Below are positions 16,815-26,157 of a stretch of 64,000 nt of DNA, piece after piece. The notes beneath the pieces are model-generated. The model ran no database searches. It saw nothing but the letters and a program-made list of their open reading frames with translations, and had not been told where the DNA came from. Origin of the DNA: Listeria welshimeri serovar 6b str. SLCC5334 (lineage in GTDB: Bacteria > Bacillota > Bacilli > Lactobacillales > Listeriaceae); the NCBI RefSeq assembly GCF_000060285.1, contig NC_008555.1, positions 124,001 through 188,000 on the forward strand, written 5' to 3'. Within the stretch, counting starts at the first letter, position 1; each line of letters begins with the position of its first letter. The position numbers and the translations under genes were made by a program.

Positions 16815-18842
16815 ATGAAAGAACGTACCAAAATGAAAAACAGTCTGAAAAAAGTTGGATTAGCTTTTCTCAGTGTCATTTTACTTGTAAACGTTATATT
16901 TCAGACAAACTTTGTTAAAGCAGCAACTGATTATGGATCTGATTTTTTGCAATCAGTTGAGCTATTAGATGGAGATGGTAATCCGAAAACAGAATTTGGC
17001 TATTATGACAGTATTCAGATTCACTATACTTGGGCAATTCCCAATTCAACTAGTGTTAAGGAAGGCGATACAATGCAATTTGTATTACCACAAGAACTGA
17101 AAATAGTAACAGATTTGAATTTTGATTTAAAAGATCATAATGGTAATACAGTAGGGAATGTAGTGGCAACGAAATCTACTGGGAAAGTTGTGATTACATT
17201 TACCGATTTTGTAGAAAAAAATTCCGATATTAGTGGATATCTTGATTTTTGGAGTAACTGGGATAAATCGCTTGTAGATGGAAATGAAAAAGTACCTCTT
17301 GATTTTCCTGTAAATGGTAAGGTTGATACAATTACGGTAGATGTTGGTAGTGAAAATCAAATTAGTCCAGATGAAACGCTCTATAAATATGGTTGGGCTA
17401 ATGCAAAAGATCCCTCCGTTATACAGTGGGTTGTTCGACTTAACTATGCAAAAGTAGACATCCAAAATGCCGTTTATGAGGATTTCGTTGGGCCAAATCA
17501 AGTGATTGATTTTAATTCTATCAAAGCATTTCATGGAGAATTTGATCCAAATGATAATTTTACGCCAGGAGTAGCTGTTCCATCATCAGACATTATCCAA
17601 ACTGCTAATGGTTTTAAAATAAATTTAGGCCATTTAACAGATTCTGTAAAGGTTTCTTATTATACAAATTCGACAGATAATGGAGCATCGCCAAGTTATA
17701 CAAATAAAGGTGAATTAACTGGGGATAATTACCAGTCACAACAAATTGAAGTAAACACACCAACTTCTGGAGGTAGCGGTGGTGGAGAAGGTACTAACGG
17801 ATCAGTAGAACTAACCAAAACAGACAATTCTGATCAAAAAAATCCTTTGGAAGGAGCCGAATTTAAATTAGTAAATTCAGCTGGAACAACAATACAAGAA
17901 GGAATAAAAACTGGTACGTACGGAAAACTCACTATTTCTAGTTTGAAATATGATACATACAAACTAATTGAAACAAAAGCGCCAGCAGGTTATATATTAG
18001 ATACAAAGCCAGTCGAATTTACCATTGACAATGAACATCAATCTCTATTTGTATCCAAAGAAAATGCCCCGATGAAAGGCTCTGTATCACTTGTGAAATC
18101 GGATAAAGAAACAGGCGCAACACTTGAGGGCGCAGAGTTTGAACTGCAAGATGAAACAGGAAATACACTTCAAACGGGGCTAAAAACAAATGCAGATGGA
18201 GTTTTAACAGTAGACAATTTAGCATTCGGTGATTATAAATTTGTAGAAACAAAAGCACCCGCAAATTATATTCTTGATGCTACACCTATTCTCTTTACAA
18301 TTGATGAAACGCACCAAAAGGTGACCGTTTCAAAAGAAAATACATCAATAAAAGGCTCTGTAGCACTTGTGAAAATTGACAGTGAAACAAAAGAAAAACT
18401 TGCAGGAGCCGAATTTGAATTACAAGATGAGAATGGTGAGACTTTAAGAACTAACTTAAAAACGAATGAAGATGGCATGCTGTATGTGGATGATTTATTG
18501 CCTGGGAACTATCAATTCGTTGAAACAAAATCACCAGCAGGCTATATTTTAGATACAACACCTGTAAAATTCGAAATCGAGATTGATAATAAGCAAATAG
18601 GTCTGCTTGTAACTAAAGAGAACACTAAGAAACCAGAAACACCAGAAACACCAAACATTCCTGATGAGCAGACTATTCCAAAAGCGCCAAATAATCCGAA
18701 AAAACCAGATACAATTGTCAGTTCAAGTAATCATTCACAAACATTACCAAAAACAGGAGATTCACCGCTTATCAATGGATTAGGTTTATTATTAGTAGCG
18801 ATTTCTACAGGAGGCTTGCTCATTTTTAGAAGAAAACAATAA
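16815..18842 (+). CDS. LPXTG cell-wall-anchored adhesin with three Cna-B/SpaA repeats
   Basis: A 675-residue surface protein. Start ATG 16815 gives a 36-residue signal peptide ending VKA; AAGGA lies 11 bases upstream. Residues about 37-320 form MSCRAMM-like adhesive domains (YYDSIQIHYTWAIPNSTSVKEGDTMQF; YGWANAKDPSVIQWVVRLNY). A Gly/Ser linker (TSGGSGGGEGTNG) follows. Three repeats begin near residues 328, 421 and 513, each with GSVxLxK, LEGAEF or LAGAEF, and ETKAPAGYILDTxPVEF-like segments, the SpaA/Cna-B fold that often forms Lys-Asn isopeptide bonds. After a Pro-rich spacer come LPKTGDS near 643, a hydrophobic span and FRRKQ, for sortase A. It resembles lmo0159/lmo0160. The ligand is unknown. 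Confidence 0.92.
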   Translation: MKERTKMKNSLKKVGLAFLSVILLVNVIFQTNFVKAATDYGSDFLQSVELLDGDGNPKTEFGYYDSIQIHYTWAIPNSTSVKEGDTMQFVLPQELKIVTDLNFDLKDHNGNTVGNVVATKSTGKVVITFTDFVEKNSDISGYLDFWSNWDKSLVDGNEKVPLDFPVNGKVDTITVDVGSENQISPDETLYKYGWANAKDPSVIQWVVRLNYAKVDIQNAVYEDFVGPNQVIDFNSIKAFHGEFDPNDNFTPGVAVPSSDIIQTANGFKINLGHLTDSVKVSYYTNSTDNGASPSYTNKGELTGDNYQSQQIEVNTPTSGGSGGGEGTNGSVELTKTDNSDQKNPLEGAEFKLVNSAGTTIQEGIKTGTYGKLTISSLKYDTYKLIETKAPAGYILDTKPVEFTIDNEHQSLFVSKENAPMKGSVSLVKSDKETGATLEGAEFELQDETGNTLQTGLKTNADGVLTVDNLAFGDYKFVETKAPANYILDATPILFTIDETHQKVTVSKENTSIKGSVALVKIDSETKEKLAGAEFELQDENGETLRTNLKTNEDGMLYVDDLLPGNYQFVETKSPAGYILDTTPVKFEIEIDNKQIGLLVTKENTKKPETPETPNIPDEQTIPKAPNNPKKPDTIVSSSNHSQTLPKTGDSPLINGLGLLLVAISTGGLLIFRRKQ

Positions 18843-18887
18843 AAAAATGGAACAGCAGACGATTTATCGTTTACTGTTCCATTTTTT
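18842..18887. terminator. Bidirectional terminator between convergent genes
   Basis: AAAAAATGGAACAG pairs with CTGTTCCATTTTTT, with an inner ACGATTTATCGT palindrome. It serves the adhesin gene and the leftward Crp-like gene that ends here. Confidence 0.88.
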
Positions 18888-19545
18888 ATGTTAAAAATTC
18901 TAGTTCATCCAATGATTCCGCATCTATTTCAAAATGTTTATCTTTTTTAAATACGATTCCATCCGCATATAAGGTATTTAATTGCGTGTAAAAAACCTTT
19001 TTAGAAAGATTTGTATAACTTTTTAAAATTTTAGAGTTTAATTCTTTTGGAAATACGAATTTACCCTCTTTGGCTTCGAGATCAAATAAGATAACAAAAG
19101 TTTTCAAAGCGAATAACAAGCGATTTTGCTTTGGTACCATATATAAAATAGAACGATAAAAAGCATGTTTAGAGACATCTCGTGAAAATAAATAGTGAAA
19201 ACCAAAATTTTCTGGAAAGGCCGACAAAGAAAAAGTAAATTCTTTGTTATCTATAATATATACAGTTACATCTGTTAAAGCGTAGAAATGTAAATCTTTT
19301 GGAAAATTTTCTGAATGTGGAAAATAACAGAAAAAATTATTTTTGGCGAGAATGGTATATATTTCAGTGGAATCGTCACCAAAATAAGCCGATACAAAAC
19401 CTTCTTTAATAAGAAAGATGTTATTTGTTTCTGTGGAATGCACTATTGTAATCAAATCACCAGCTTGATAAGTCTTTTCTTTAAAAGAAATATCATAATT
19501 TTTTAGCATGTTTGTATATTCAACATAATCGAAAGGTGAGACCAT
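18886..19545 (-). CDS. Crp/Fnr-family (PrfA-like) transcriptional regulator
   Basis: A 219-residue regulator with a beta-roll sensor domain (NIFLIKEGFVSAYFGDDSTEIYTILAKNNFFCYF), the conserved FPENFGFHYLF segment at the central helix, and a C-terminal winged helix (NSKILKSYTNLSKKVFYTQLNTLYADGIVFKKDKHFEI). It is a paralogue of the regulator at 6941-7621. GAAGGAGG precedes its ATG. It lies 28 bases downstream of, and on the same strand as, the RsbR-type gene, so the two are probably co-transcribed. It is convergent with the adhesin gene, a possible target. No effector residues can be assigned. Confidence 0.8.
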   Translation of the reverse strand: MVSPFDYVEYTNMLKNYDISFKEKTYQAGDLITIVHSTETNNIFLIKEGFVSAYFGDDSTEIYTILAKNNFFCYFPHSENFPKDLHFYALTDVTVYIIDNKEFTFSLSAFPENFGFHYLFSRDVSKHAFYRSILYMVPKQNRLLFALKTFVILFDLEAKEGKFVFPKELNSKILKSYTNLSKKVFYTQLNTLYADGIVFKKDKHFEIDAESLDELEFLT

Positions 19546-19573
19546 ACGCTTTCCTCCTTCAAAACAAACCTTT

Positions 19574-20410
19574 TTATATGGTTCGAGTTTGATCTTGTAA
19601 TACAGCCTTTAAAGAGTGATAGGCTTGGATGGATAGATTTAAGTCAACGCGATTGATTTGTTGTGCCATCTTTGGCTGGATGCCGGAAATGAAAGCTTCA
19701 ACGCCAAGAAGTCTAAGCACAGTTACTAAATTATTAAGCATTTCACCAAGTGCATCATCAAAATAAGTTATACCAGATAAATCAATACAAAGCTGTTCGA
19801 CTCCAAATTTCACACACTTACTTGCGGTAATTTCAGAAAGTTTTTCAGCTCTTTCACGGTCAACTCGTCCCATTAAAGGAAGTATCGCCAATTTGTCAGT
19901 AATCGAAATAACAGGCGTACTGATTTCTTCAATTAAAAGATGTTGTTGTTCCATGTGTTTCACAATATCGTTGTAATACATCGCTGAAAATGCCTCATTA
20001 ATCCGGTCAAATCCGTGATTAACCATAGCCATACTAGAAAAAAAGTCGTATTTAGACACTTCGTCATTTTCAATACAAAAATCAGAAACAGCTGTCACAA
20101 ATTCGCGGCGAAGTTTATCAAGCGTAGTAATTACTTCTGGTAGAGGGACTTCGTTTTCCATACGACGCGCGTACATATTATCAAGCCACTTATCTAGCTT
20201 CTCAAAGAAAGCATTTTTACCAGTAAAATAAGAAATAATTAGGTCTGCTGTTTGCTCACTATCAGCACGTAACTCATCTTTGTAACGCGGAGAATAAACA
20301 AAACTAGTATACGCTTTTTCATTTTCATAAATTTTTGAAAGCCAGTTGTTAATAATTTCTTCGGTGTGAGCTCTTAAATAAAGCTCCATACTTCCATTCG
20401 ATTCATTCAT
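19574..20410 (-). CDS. RsbR-type stressosome protein (STAS domain), RsbR2-like
   Basis: A 278-residue protein with a globin-like N-terminal sensor (residues 1-150) and a C-terminal STAS domain (about 155-275). Architecture and position match Lmo0161, one of the RsbR paralogues of the stressosome that relays stress to SigB. The two regulatory threonines of RsbRA (at DT.RA and VDT.V) are both replaced: the sites read GRVDRERAE and TYFDDALGE. The second site thus carries Asp, which might mimic a phosphate. ATG 20410 was chosen because GAAGGGG lies 9 bases upstream; a TTG six codons earlier would place that motif in the coding region. It leads an operon with the Crp-like regulator. Confidence 0.88.
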   Translation of the reverse strand: MNESNGSMELYLRAHTEEIINNWLSKIYENEKAYTSFVYSPRYKDELRADSEQTADLIISYFTGKNAFFEKLDKWLDNMYARRMENEVPLPEVITTLDKLRREFVTAVSDFCIENDEVSKYDFFSSMAMVNHGFDRINEAFSAMYYNDIVKHMEQQHLLIEEISTPVISITDKLAILPLMGRVDRERAEKLSEITASKCVKFGVEQLCIDLSGITYFDDALGEMLNNLVTVLRLLGVEAFISGIQPKMAQQINRVDLNLSIQAYHSLKAVLQDQTRTI

Positions 20411-20591
20411 ACCAGACAACCCCTTCAAGTCTAAGTATCATAACTACTTTTCTTTTATTCTATGCTCAAAATGCTATGCTGTCCATTTAAATATTTGAAA
20501 AAGAGCTAATTTATTGAAATTGTAACATAGTATAACAAATTCATCGTTATTTTTTTGTTAAAATTCCGAAGCTATTTAAGCCTTGTCATGT

Positions 20592-20597
20592 TATAAT
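20592..20597 (+). promoter_or_regulatory. Extended -10 promoter of holB operon
   Basis: TGTTATAAT (TG, one base, TATAAT) lies 30 bases before the GTG start of holB. The -35 region is poor, as is common for extended -10 promoters. Confidence 0.6.
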
Positions 20598-20627
20598 ATT
20601 ACAATATGGATAGAAAGGAAGTTTTTT

Positions 20628-21620
20628 GTGGGATTACAGGATGAACTTACAGTGATGCAACCAGTGGTCATGAAGATTTTTTCAAAAAGTGTCCGCGAAA
20701 ATCGATTATCTCACGGCTATTTATTAGAAGGATCAAGTGGTACAGGAAAAAAACGCACCGCACTTTGGTTAGCGCAGAGTCTTTTTTGTTTAGAGCGTAC
20801 TGAAACCGAACTTGCATGTGGTAAGTGTGCCAATTGCATGAGGATAGCGAGTCATAATCATCCGGATGTTCATTTGCTAGAGCCAGATGGAGCTAGTATC
20901 AAGATTGATCAGGTTCGCGCGCTTAAGCAAGAATTAAGTAAACGCGGAATGGAATCAGATCAAAAAGTAGTTATCATTTATGATGCAGAAAAAATGACTG
21001 TTCAATCAGCCAATAGTCTGCTGAAATTTATAGAAGAACCAGAGGGCGGTTTGTTATTATTATTTTTAACAACCAATCCTGGCCAAATCTTGCCAACAAT
21101 TCAATCAAGATTACAACCAGTCACATTCAAATCACTCACTTTTGATAGTTTGTTATCACAACTTACAGCAGCAGGTATCTCCGAACAAAAAGCGCGGATT
21201 TATGCTAGTATTACTGGTAGTATAGAGCAAGCTAAGGCTTTTGAAGAAGATGATTGGTTTAGTGAGGCAAGAAATGTAGTAATCAAGTTGTATGAAGGGA
21301 TGCACCATCAAGGCACCAGCCCGTTAATTATCATTCAAGAATCATGGATGCCACTTTTTAAAGAAAAAGATAAGATGGCGCTTGGACTCGAATTATTGTT
21401 ACTGTTATACCGCGATAGGTTACACCTTACACTTGATGAGAACTACGAACCAATTTGTACTGCGCAAAAAGAAATACTTGGACAAGATGCGCTACGTAAG
21501 TCATTGTCCGAAACCACAGGGGAAATCGAGAAGATTCTCGCTGCGAAATCAAAACTGGATTCCAATATGAACACGCAACTTCTAATGGAGCAGTTAGTTC
21601 TGGAAATCCAAGGGAGGTAA
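20628..21620 (+). CDS. holB: DNA polymerase III delta' subunit
   Basis: A 330-residue clamp-loader subunit. The GTG start at 20628 is set by AGAAAGGAAG just upstream; an upstream in-frame TTG precedes the promoter's transcription start. Landmarks: LSHGYLLEGSSGTGKK (P-loop-like), a four-Cys zinc module (CLERTETELACGKCANC), QVRALKQELSKRG, and SLLKFIEEPEGG. It opens the clamp with HolA and DnaX at the replication fork. It is first in holB-ricT-yabA, the order known from B. subtilis, although tmk is not upstream here. Equivalent to lmo0162. Confidence 0.95.
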   Translation: MGLQDELTVMQPVVMKIFSKSVRENRLSHGYLLEGSSGTGKKRTALWLAQSLFCLERTETELACGKCANCMRIASHNHPDVHLLEPDGASIKIDQVRALKQELSKRGMESDQKVVIIYDAEKMTVQSANSLLKFIEEPEGGLLLLFLTTNPGQILPTIQSRLQPVTFKSLTFDSLLSQLTAAGISEQKARIYASITGSIEQAKAFEEDDWFSEARNVVIKLYEGMHHQGTSPLIIIQESWMPLFKEKDKMALGLELLLLLYRDRLHLTLDENYEPICTAQKEILGQDALRKSLSETTGEIEKILAAKSKLDSNMNTQLLMEQLVLEIQGR

Positions 21621-21625
21621 TCGCT

Positions 21626-22459
21626 ATGCTTAAAATTGTAGGCGTCCGTTTTAAAGACGTTGGTAAAATATATTATTTCTCACCGGGAGATCTTGAAATC
21701 ACAGAGAACCAAGGTGTTATTGTTGAAAATGCACAAGGAATTGAATTTGGAAAAACAGTCATTGAACCACGCTATGTGGATGAAGAAGATGTCGTTTTAC
21801 CACTTAAGAAAGTACTTCGTGTCGCAACAGAAGCAGATTATAAATGTGTTGCAGAAAATGGCGATTCTTGTCAGAAAGCCTTTTTACTCTGTGATGAAAA
21901 AATCCGTGAGCGCGAACTTGAAATGAGTTTAGTAGACGTAGATTACACATTTGACCGGAATAAAATCATTTTTTACTTTACTGCAGAGGGTCGTGTGGAT
22001 TTTCGTGAGCTCGTGAAAGATTTAGCTTCTGTATTTCGTACTCGTATCGAACTTCGTCAAATCGGTGTTCGTGATGAAGCGAAATTGCTTGGTGGGATTG
22101 GTCCATGTGGTCGTATGCTTTGCTGCTCCACGTTCCTAGGTGACTTCGAACCCGTTTCTATCAAAATGGCTAAAGACCAAAACTTGTCCCTTAACCCAAC
22201 GAAGATTTCTGGCTTATGTGGACGTTTAATGTGTTGTTTGAAATACGAAAATGATGAATATGAACAAGCAAAACGTGAAATGCCAGATGTTGGTGTAAAA
22301 GTAAAAACTCCAGAAGGCGCAGAAGCACGTGTTTCGGGAATCAACTTGCTGTCTAGAATCTTACAAGTAAGTTTGCCCGAAGAAGAGACGGTTATAGAAT
22401 ATGAATTGGATGAATTACGTCCATATAACGAATTTCTAAAACAACCGGCAAAGTCTTGA
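21626..22459 (+). CDS. ricT: PSP1-domain protein RicT (YaaT), Y-complex subunit
   Basis: 277 residues, PSP1 superfamily. The Cys-rich centre reads [12 protein letters not shown], then [16 protein letters not shown]; these cysteines bind Fe-S clusters in the B. subtilis RicA-RicF-RicT complex, which helps RNase Y process mRNAs and affects phosphorelay. GGGAGG precedes the ATG, 5 bases after holB. Equivalent to lmo0163. No odd features. Confidence 0.94.
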   Translation: MLKIVGVRFKDVGKIYYFSPGDLEITENQGVIVENAQGIEFGKTVIEPRYVDEEDVVLPLKKVLRVATEADYKCVAENGDSCQKAFLLCDEKIRERELEMSLVDVDYTFDRNKIIFYFTAEGRVDFRELVKDLASVFRTRIELRQIGVRDEAKLLGGIGPCGRMLCCSTFLGDFEPVSIKMAKDQNLSLNPTKISGLCGRLMCCLKYENDEYEQAKREMPDVGVKVKTPEGAEARVSGINLLSRILQVSLPEEETVIEYELDELRPYNEFLKQPAKS

Positions 22460-22469
22460 GGTGAAAAAA

Positions 22470-22859
22470 TTGGATAAAAAAGCTATTTTTGACTCAGTCA
22501 GTAATATGGAGGAGCAAATTGGCGAATTGTATCAGCAACTTGGAGATCTAAAGACAAACTTAGGTGAAATGTTGGAAGAAAATAATCGGTTAAACCTTGA
22601 GAATGAGCATTTGCGGCGTAGACTTTCTTTAACAGATGAAGGAACTCTTGAACCAGTGGCCGAAGAAGAGGCGGTTCATGGTGTAATGGCGCCAAATCGC
22701 AAAGAGGCAATGCAACAAATGATTGAACTCGGGGAAGGTTATGATAATCTTGTCCAACTTTACAAGGAAGGATTTCATGTTTGCAATGTACATTTCGGCA
22801 GCCCGCGTGGCAATGATGAAGATTGTTTATTTTGCCTATCCTTGCTTAACAAAAAATAA
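22470..22859 (+). CDS. yabA: Replication initiation control protein YabA
   Basis: 129 residues. The N-terminal half is a coiled coil ([33 protein letters not shown]) for tetramer formation; the C-terminal zinc finger has His/Cys ligands in FHVCNVHFG and [10 protein letters not shown]. YabA binds DnaA and DnaN to limit re-initiation. TTG 22470 was chosen because GAGGTG at 22458-22463 is 6 bases upstream and the protein then starts MDKKAIFD, as in Bacillus. Last gene of the holB operon. Confidence 0.95.
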   Translation: MDKKAIFDSVSNMEEQIGELYQQLGDLKTNLGEMLEENNRLNLENEHLRRRLSLTDEGTLEPVAEEEAVHGVMAPNRKEAMQQMIELGEGYDNLVQLYKEGFHVCNVHFGSPRGNDEDCLFCLSLLNKK

Positions 22860-22863
22860 CATG

Positions 22864-22900
22864 ACGGGCCTTTCTCGATTTAAGAGAAGGGCTTTTTGCT
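22864..22900 (+). terminator. Terminator after yabA
   Basis: GGGCCTTTCTC pairs, with a wobble or mismatch, with GAGAAGGGCT and is followed by TTTTTG. It reaches the ribosome binding site of the next gene, so read-through is likely to feed it. Confidence 0.65.
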
Positions 22901-22916
22901 AGAAAAGGTGAATTAT

Positions 22917-23669
22917 TTGGAAAAACTCAAATTAATAGGCGATGAAAGACTCGATTACTTACTAGCAGAAAATTTGCGAATTATTCAAAGTCCATCGGTA
23001 TTTTCTTTCTCCATAGATGCAGTTCTCCTGGCGAAATTTAGTTATTTACCAATCCGTAAAGGTAAAATAATTGATTTGTGTAGTGGAAATGGTATTATTC
23101 CTTTACTACTTAGTACACGAACAGAAGCGCAGATTGTTGGGGTTGAAATTCAAGAACGTCTTGCTGATATGGCCAAAAGAAGTGTTGCCTATAATCAACT
23201 GGAAGACCAAATTGAAATAATGGAATATGATTTAAATAAGATTACCGATTTGATTCCAAAGGAGCGAGCAGACATAGTTACGTGTAATCCGCCGTATTTC
23301 GCGACTCCAGCTACAAGCTTGAAAAACGAAAATGAACATTATCGCATCGCCCGTCATGAAATTATGTGTACGCTAGAAGATACTATTCGAGTTGCGGCTA
23401 GCCTTTTAAAACAAGGAGGCAAAGCAAATTTTGTCCATCGGCCAGAGCGCTTATTGGATATTATCGATTTAATGAGAAAATACCGCTTAGAACCGAAACG
23501 TATCCAGCTTGTTCACCCACGAATCGACCGAGAAGCGAACACGGTTCTGGTAGAAGGAATCAAAGACGGCAAGCCAGGTGTTAAGTATGTGCCGCCTGTT
23601 ATTGTTTATGACGAGTTAGGCGAATATACACCAGTAATTAAGGAGATTTTATATGGCGAAAGCGAATGA
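22917..23669 (+). CDS. tRNA1(Val) (adenine-N6)-methyltransferase-like protein (YabB)
   Basis: About 250 residues, class I SAM-dependent methyltransferase. SAM motif I is [14 protein letters not shown] near residue 45 and the catalytic N6-adenine motif is CNPPYF near 122. By homology to TrmN6 it would methylate A37 of tRNA-Val; I recall no proof in Listeria. The start is uncertain among TTG 22896, GTG 22908 and TTG 22917; AAAGGTG favours the last. It overlaps the next gene by 17 bases. Operon with the GIY-YIG gene and rsmI, as in B. subtilis. Confidence 0.9.
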   Translation: MEKLKLIGDERLDYLLAENLRIIQSPSVFSFSIDAVLLAKFSYLPIRKGKIIDLCSGNGIIPLLLSTRTEAQIVGVEIQERLADMAKRSVAYNQLEDQIEIMEYDLNKITDLIPKERADIVTCNPPYFATPATSLKNENEHYRIARHEIMCTLEDTIRVAASLLKQGGKANFVHRPERLLDIIDLMRKYRLEPKRIQLVHPRIDREANTVLVEGIKDGKPGVKYVPPVIVYDELGEYTPVIKEILYGESE

Positions 23670-23925
23670 ACATTTCTTTTATGTACTAAAATGTAACGAC
23701 AATTCTTATTATGGTGGCTATACGACTGATGTGACACGCCGAGAAGCCGAACACAATGCTGGCATTAGGTGCAAATACACTAAAACTCGACGTCCAGTAA
23801 AAGTCATTCATTTTGAAAAATTTGAAACGAGAAGTGAGGCCACGAAGGCAGAAGCTGCATTCAAAAAACTATCACGTAAAAATAAAGACAGCTATTTAAT
23901 CGAGCGGGAGGAGGATTCAGAATGA
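23653..23925 (+). CDS. GIY-YIG nuclease superfamily protein (YazA)
   Basis: 90 residues forming a single GIY-YIG domain: [27 protein letters not shown], with Tyr pairs (YVL, YYGGYT), Arg in TRREAEHN and Glu in [16 protein letters not shown]0213 family; possibly a structure-specific endonuclease, function unproven. It overlaps yabB by 17 bases and rsmI by 4 (ATGA), so all three are coupled. Confidence 0.92.
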   Translation: MAKANEHFFYVLKCNDNSYYGGYTTDVTRREAEHNAGIRCKYTKTRRPVKVIHFEKFETRSEATKAEAAFKKLSRKNKDSYLIEREEDSE

Positions 23926-24803
23926 TAAAGAGTCAAAAAAGTTTCAGCGGAGACGTTCGAGGAGCACTGTACTTAGTTCCAACACCAATAGGAAATTTAG
24001 AAGATATGACATTTCGGGCGATTCGTATGTTAAAAGAAGCCGATATTATTGCTGCTGAAGATACGCGAAATACAGTAAAACTTTTAAATCATTTTGAAAT
24101 TACTACTCGAATGACAAGTTATCATCAGTTCACAAAAGAAAATAAAGAGGATAATATCATTCAGCGTATGCTAGACGGGGAAGTGGTTGCACTAGTTAGT
24201 GATGCGGGGATGCCTTCTATTTCTGATCCGGGTTATGAACTTGTCCAAAGGGCGCTAAATGCTAGTATTCCAGTGATTCCATTACCTGGAGCAAATGCTG
24301 CTTTAACCGCCTTAATCGCATCTGGTTTAGCACCACAGCCGTTTTATTTTTATGGATTTCTCCCAAGACAAAATAAAGAACGTACCCAAGAAATCGAAAA
24401 ATTAGCGGCACGTGAGGAAACTTGGATTTTGTATGAATCGCCACATCGTCTAAAAGAAACATTAAAAGCAATCATTAAAATCACTGGAAATGATCGGAAA
24501 ATAGTTTTATGTCGTGAACTTACCAAACGATTTGAAGAATTTTTGCGGGGGACCGTAGAAGATGCGCTTAACTGGGCGACAGACGAAGAAGTACGCGGAG
24601 AATTTTGTATTATTATTGAAGGAAATGCAAATCCACCTGTAGCAGAAGAACTTCTCTGGTGGCAAGAAATGGATATTAAAACACATGTCACTACTGTGAT
24701 GGAGCAAGAAAATGTTAGCTCTAAAGACGCGATAAAAACGGTTATGAAAGCTAGAAATCTACCAAAACGCGAAGTTTATGCCGCTTATCATGAAATAAAA
24801 TAA
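23922..24803 (+). CDS. rsmI: 16S rRNA 2'-O-methyltransferase (C1402)
   Basis: 293 residues, SAM-dependent tetrapyrrole-methylase fold. Landmarks: GALYLVPTPIGNLEDMTFRAIRMLKEADIIAAEDTRNT at the N-terminus, VALVSDAGMPSISDPGYELV near residue 90, GFLPRQ and YESPHRL. It modifies the ribosomal P-site nucleotide C1402 of 16S rRNA. ATG overlaps the previous stop. Equivalent to lmo0167, closing its operon at a terminator. Confidence 0.95.
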   Translation: MIKSQKSFSGDVRGALYLVPTPIGNLEDMTFRAIRMLKEADIIAAEDTRNTVKLLNHFEITTRMTSYHQFTKENKEDNIIQRMLDGEVVALVSDAGMPSISDPGYELVQRALNASIPVIPLPGANAALTALIASGLAPQPFYFYGFLPRQNKERTQEIEKLAAREETWILYESPHRLKETLKAIIKITGNDRKIVLCRELTKRFEEFLRGTVEDALNWATDEEVRGEFCIIIEGNANPPVAEELLWWQEMDIKTHVTTVMEQENVSSKDAIKTVMKARNLPKREVYAAYHEIK

Positions 24804-24846
24804 AATCATGCGCGAGGTTCTTTTTCAGACCTCTTGCATGATTTTT
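24803..24846. terminator. Bidirectional terminator rsmI / abrB
   Basis: AAATCATGC...GAGGT pairs with ACCTC...GCATGATTTTTT. It lies between the ends of two convergent genes. Confidence 0.85.
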
Positions 24847-25130
24847 TATAACGTATCGCCAAAGCGCCTTTTAATTTCTTCCATCAACTCTGCGGCGCCT
24901 TCTTTACTAAGCGTTAGTTTGCCATCAACGAATTTTTTATTATCAACAGAAAACTCTCCAGTAATATCACAAACCAAACCAGCTGAATATTTTTTTAACA
25001 CAATTGCATCTTCATCTGTAAAAATTTCTAAGGGATCTTTTACGTTTAAATTCATCGTTCGTCGGATTTCGATTGGGATAACCACGCGACCAAGTTCGTC
25101 GATTTTTCTTACCATTCCAGTTGATTTCAT
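24846..25130 (-). CDS. abrB: AbrB-family transition-state regulator
   Basis: 94 residues. The N-terminal SpoVT/AbrB swapped-hairpin DNA-binding domain is almost diagnostic: MKSTGMVRKIDELGRVVIPIEIRRTM, followed by DPLEIFTDEDAIVLKKY. The C-terminal multimerisation half has SVDNKKFVDGKLTLSKEGAAELMEEI. AbrB-type proteins act as dimers or tetramers on flexible AT-rich DNA. Listeria does not sporulate, so its targets differ from Bacillus. GAAGGTGAG precedes the start. Equivalent to lmo0168. Confidence 0.93.
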   Translation of the reverse strand: MKSTGMVRKIDELGRVVIPIEIRRTMNLNVKDPLEIFTDEDAIVLKKYSAGLVCDITGEFSVDNKKFVDGKLTLSKEGAAELMEEIKRRFGDTL

Positions 25131-25182
25131 TTTCTCACCTTCTTGATAATTTTAATTCATTTTAACAGATAATGACTAGAAT

Positions 25183-25209
25183 AGGAATGATTTCGGGTGA
25201 AAAGGGTAT
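25183..25209 (+). promoter_or_regulatory. Candidate SigB promoter of first glcU gene
   Basis: AGGAATGA (7 of 8 to RGGWTTRA), 13 bases, then GGGTAT. I recall that lmo0169 belongs to the SigB regulon in L. monocytogenes, which agrees. Confidence 0.55.
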
Positions 25210-25244
25210 AGACCATAAGTATAAGAATTAGGGGGAATAAAAAA

Positions 25245-26102
25245 ATGAACATAGTTATAGCATTAATTCCAGCAGTTATGTGGGGGATTATGCCACTAGT
25301 TGTATCCAAAATCGGCGGAAAACCAAAGCAACAAATTATTGGAACAACTTTAGGGGCGTTAGTTTTTGCGTTAGGCGTTTTCTTTTTTACAAATCCAGAA
25401 TATACGGCAACGATTATTATTGCTAGTTTTATTTCAGGGGCTTTTTGGAGTTTAGGGCAAATGAATCAATTTCGTGCCTTTACTCAAGTTGGCGTATCCA
25501 AAACAATGCCACTTTCAACCGGGATGCAATTAGTAGGTACATCTCTTTTTGGTGTTTTTGCATTTCATGAGTGGGGTACAACATCTAAATTAGTACTAGG
25601 TTTTTCGGCGTTAGCACTTATTATTATAGGTATATTTTTAACAAGTTACCAACAAAATAAAGACGAAAATTCCGGACAAAATATGAAAAAAGGAATTATT
25701 ACTTTACTTATTTCTTCCGTTGGTTATGTTGGTTATGTCGTTATTACGCGCTGGTTTGATATTAGTGGTTGGGATGCGATTTTGCCACAAGCGATTGGGA
25801 TGGTTATAGCAGGATTACTATTTTCCATTAAATCCGAAGAAAAGCGTTTTACAAAACAAACTTGGTTAAATATGATTCCGGGTATTATGTGGGCTACAGG
25901 TAATTTAGCACTATTATTCTCTAATAAATTAGTTGGGATTGCAACTGGATTTTCTCTTTCACAAATGGGTGTTGTCATTTCAACCATTGGGGGAATACTT
26001 TTCTTAGGAGAGAAAAAGACCAAGAAAGAACTTGTTCTCGTTATTATTGGAGTCATTTTAGTTATTATTGGTGGAACAATGATTGGAATTGCTAAGAGTT
26101 AA
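25245..26102 (+). CDS. GlcU-type glucose/ribose uptake protein (GRP family)
   Basis: 285 residues with ten predicted membrane segments and no large soluble domain. The N-terminus [25 protein letters not shown] and [20 protein letters not shown] are typical of the GRP drug/metabolite transporter group (GlcU, RbsU), which imports free sugar by proton symport. A paralogue lies at 27669-28529. RNA start context AGGGGGAA. Equivalent to lmo0169; likely stress-induced through a SigB promoter. Confidence 0.92.
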   Translation: MNIVIALIPAVMWGIMPLVVSKIGGKPKQQIIGTTLGALVFALGVFFFTNPEYTATIIIASFISGAFWSLGQMNQFRAFTQVGVSKTMPLSTGMQLVGTSLFGVFAFHEWGTTSKLVLGFSALALIIIGIFLTSYQQNKDENSGQNMKKGIITLLISSVGYVGYVVITRWFDISGWDAILPQAIGMVIAGLLFSIKSEEKRFTKQTWLNMIPGIMWATGNLALLFSNKLVGIATGFSLSQMGVVISTIGGILFLGEKKTKKELVLVIIGVILVIIGGTMIGIAKS

Positions 26103-26157
26103 GTTTTCAATTAAGGACGTGCTATACTTATTTTAATCTAAATTAAAGGTGGTTATA

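Noticed and set aside
17127-17534. 135-codon minus-strand frame inside the adhesin gene
   Set aside because: Antisense shadow of a well-supported LPXTG protein; no ribosome binding site.
17770-18620. DNA repeat array
   Set aside because: The similarity comes from three Cna-B/SpaA protein repeats; the nucleotide copies are too diverged for a CRISPR or satellite.
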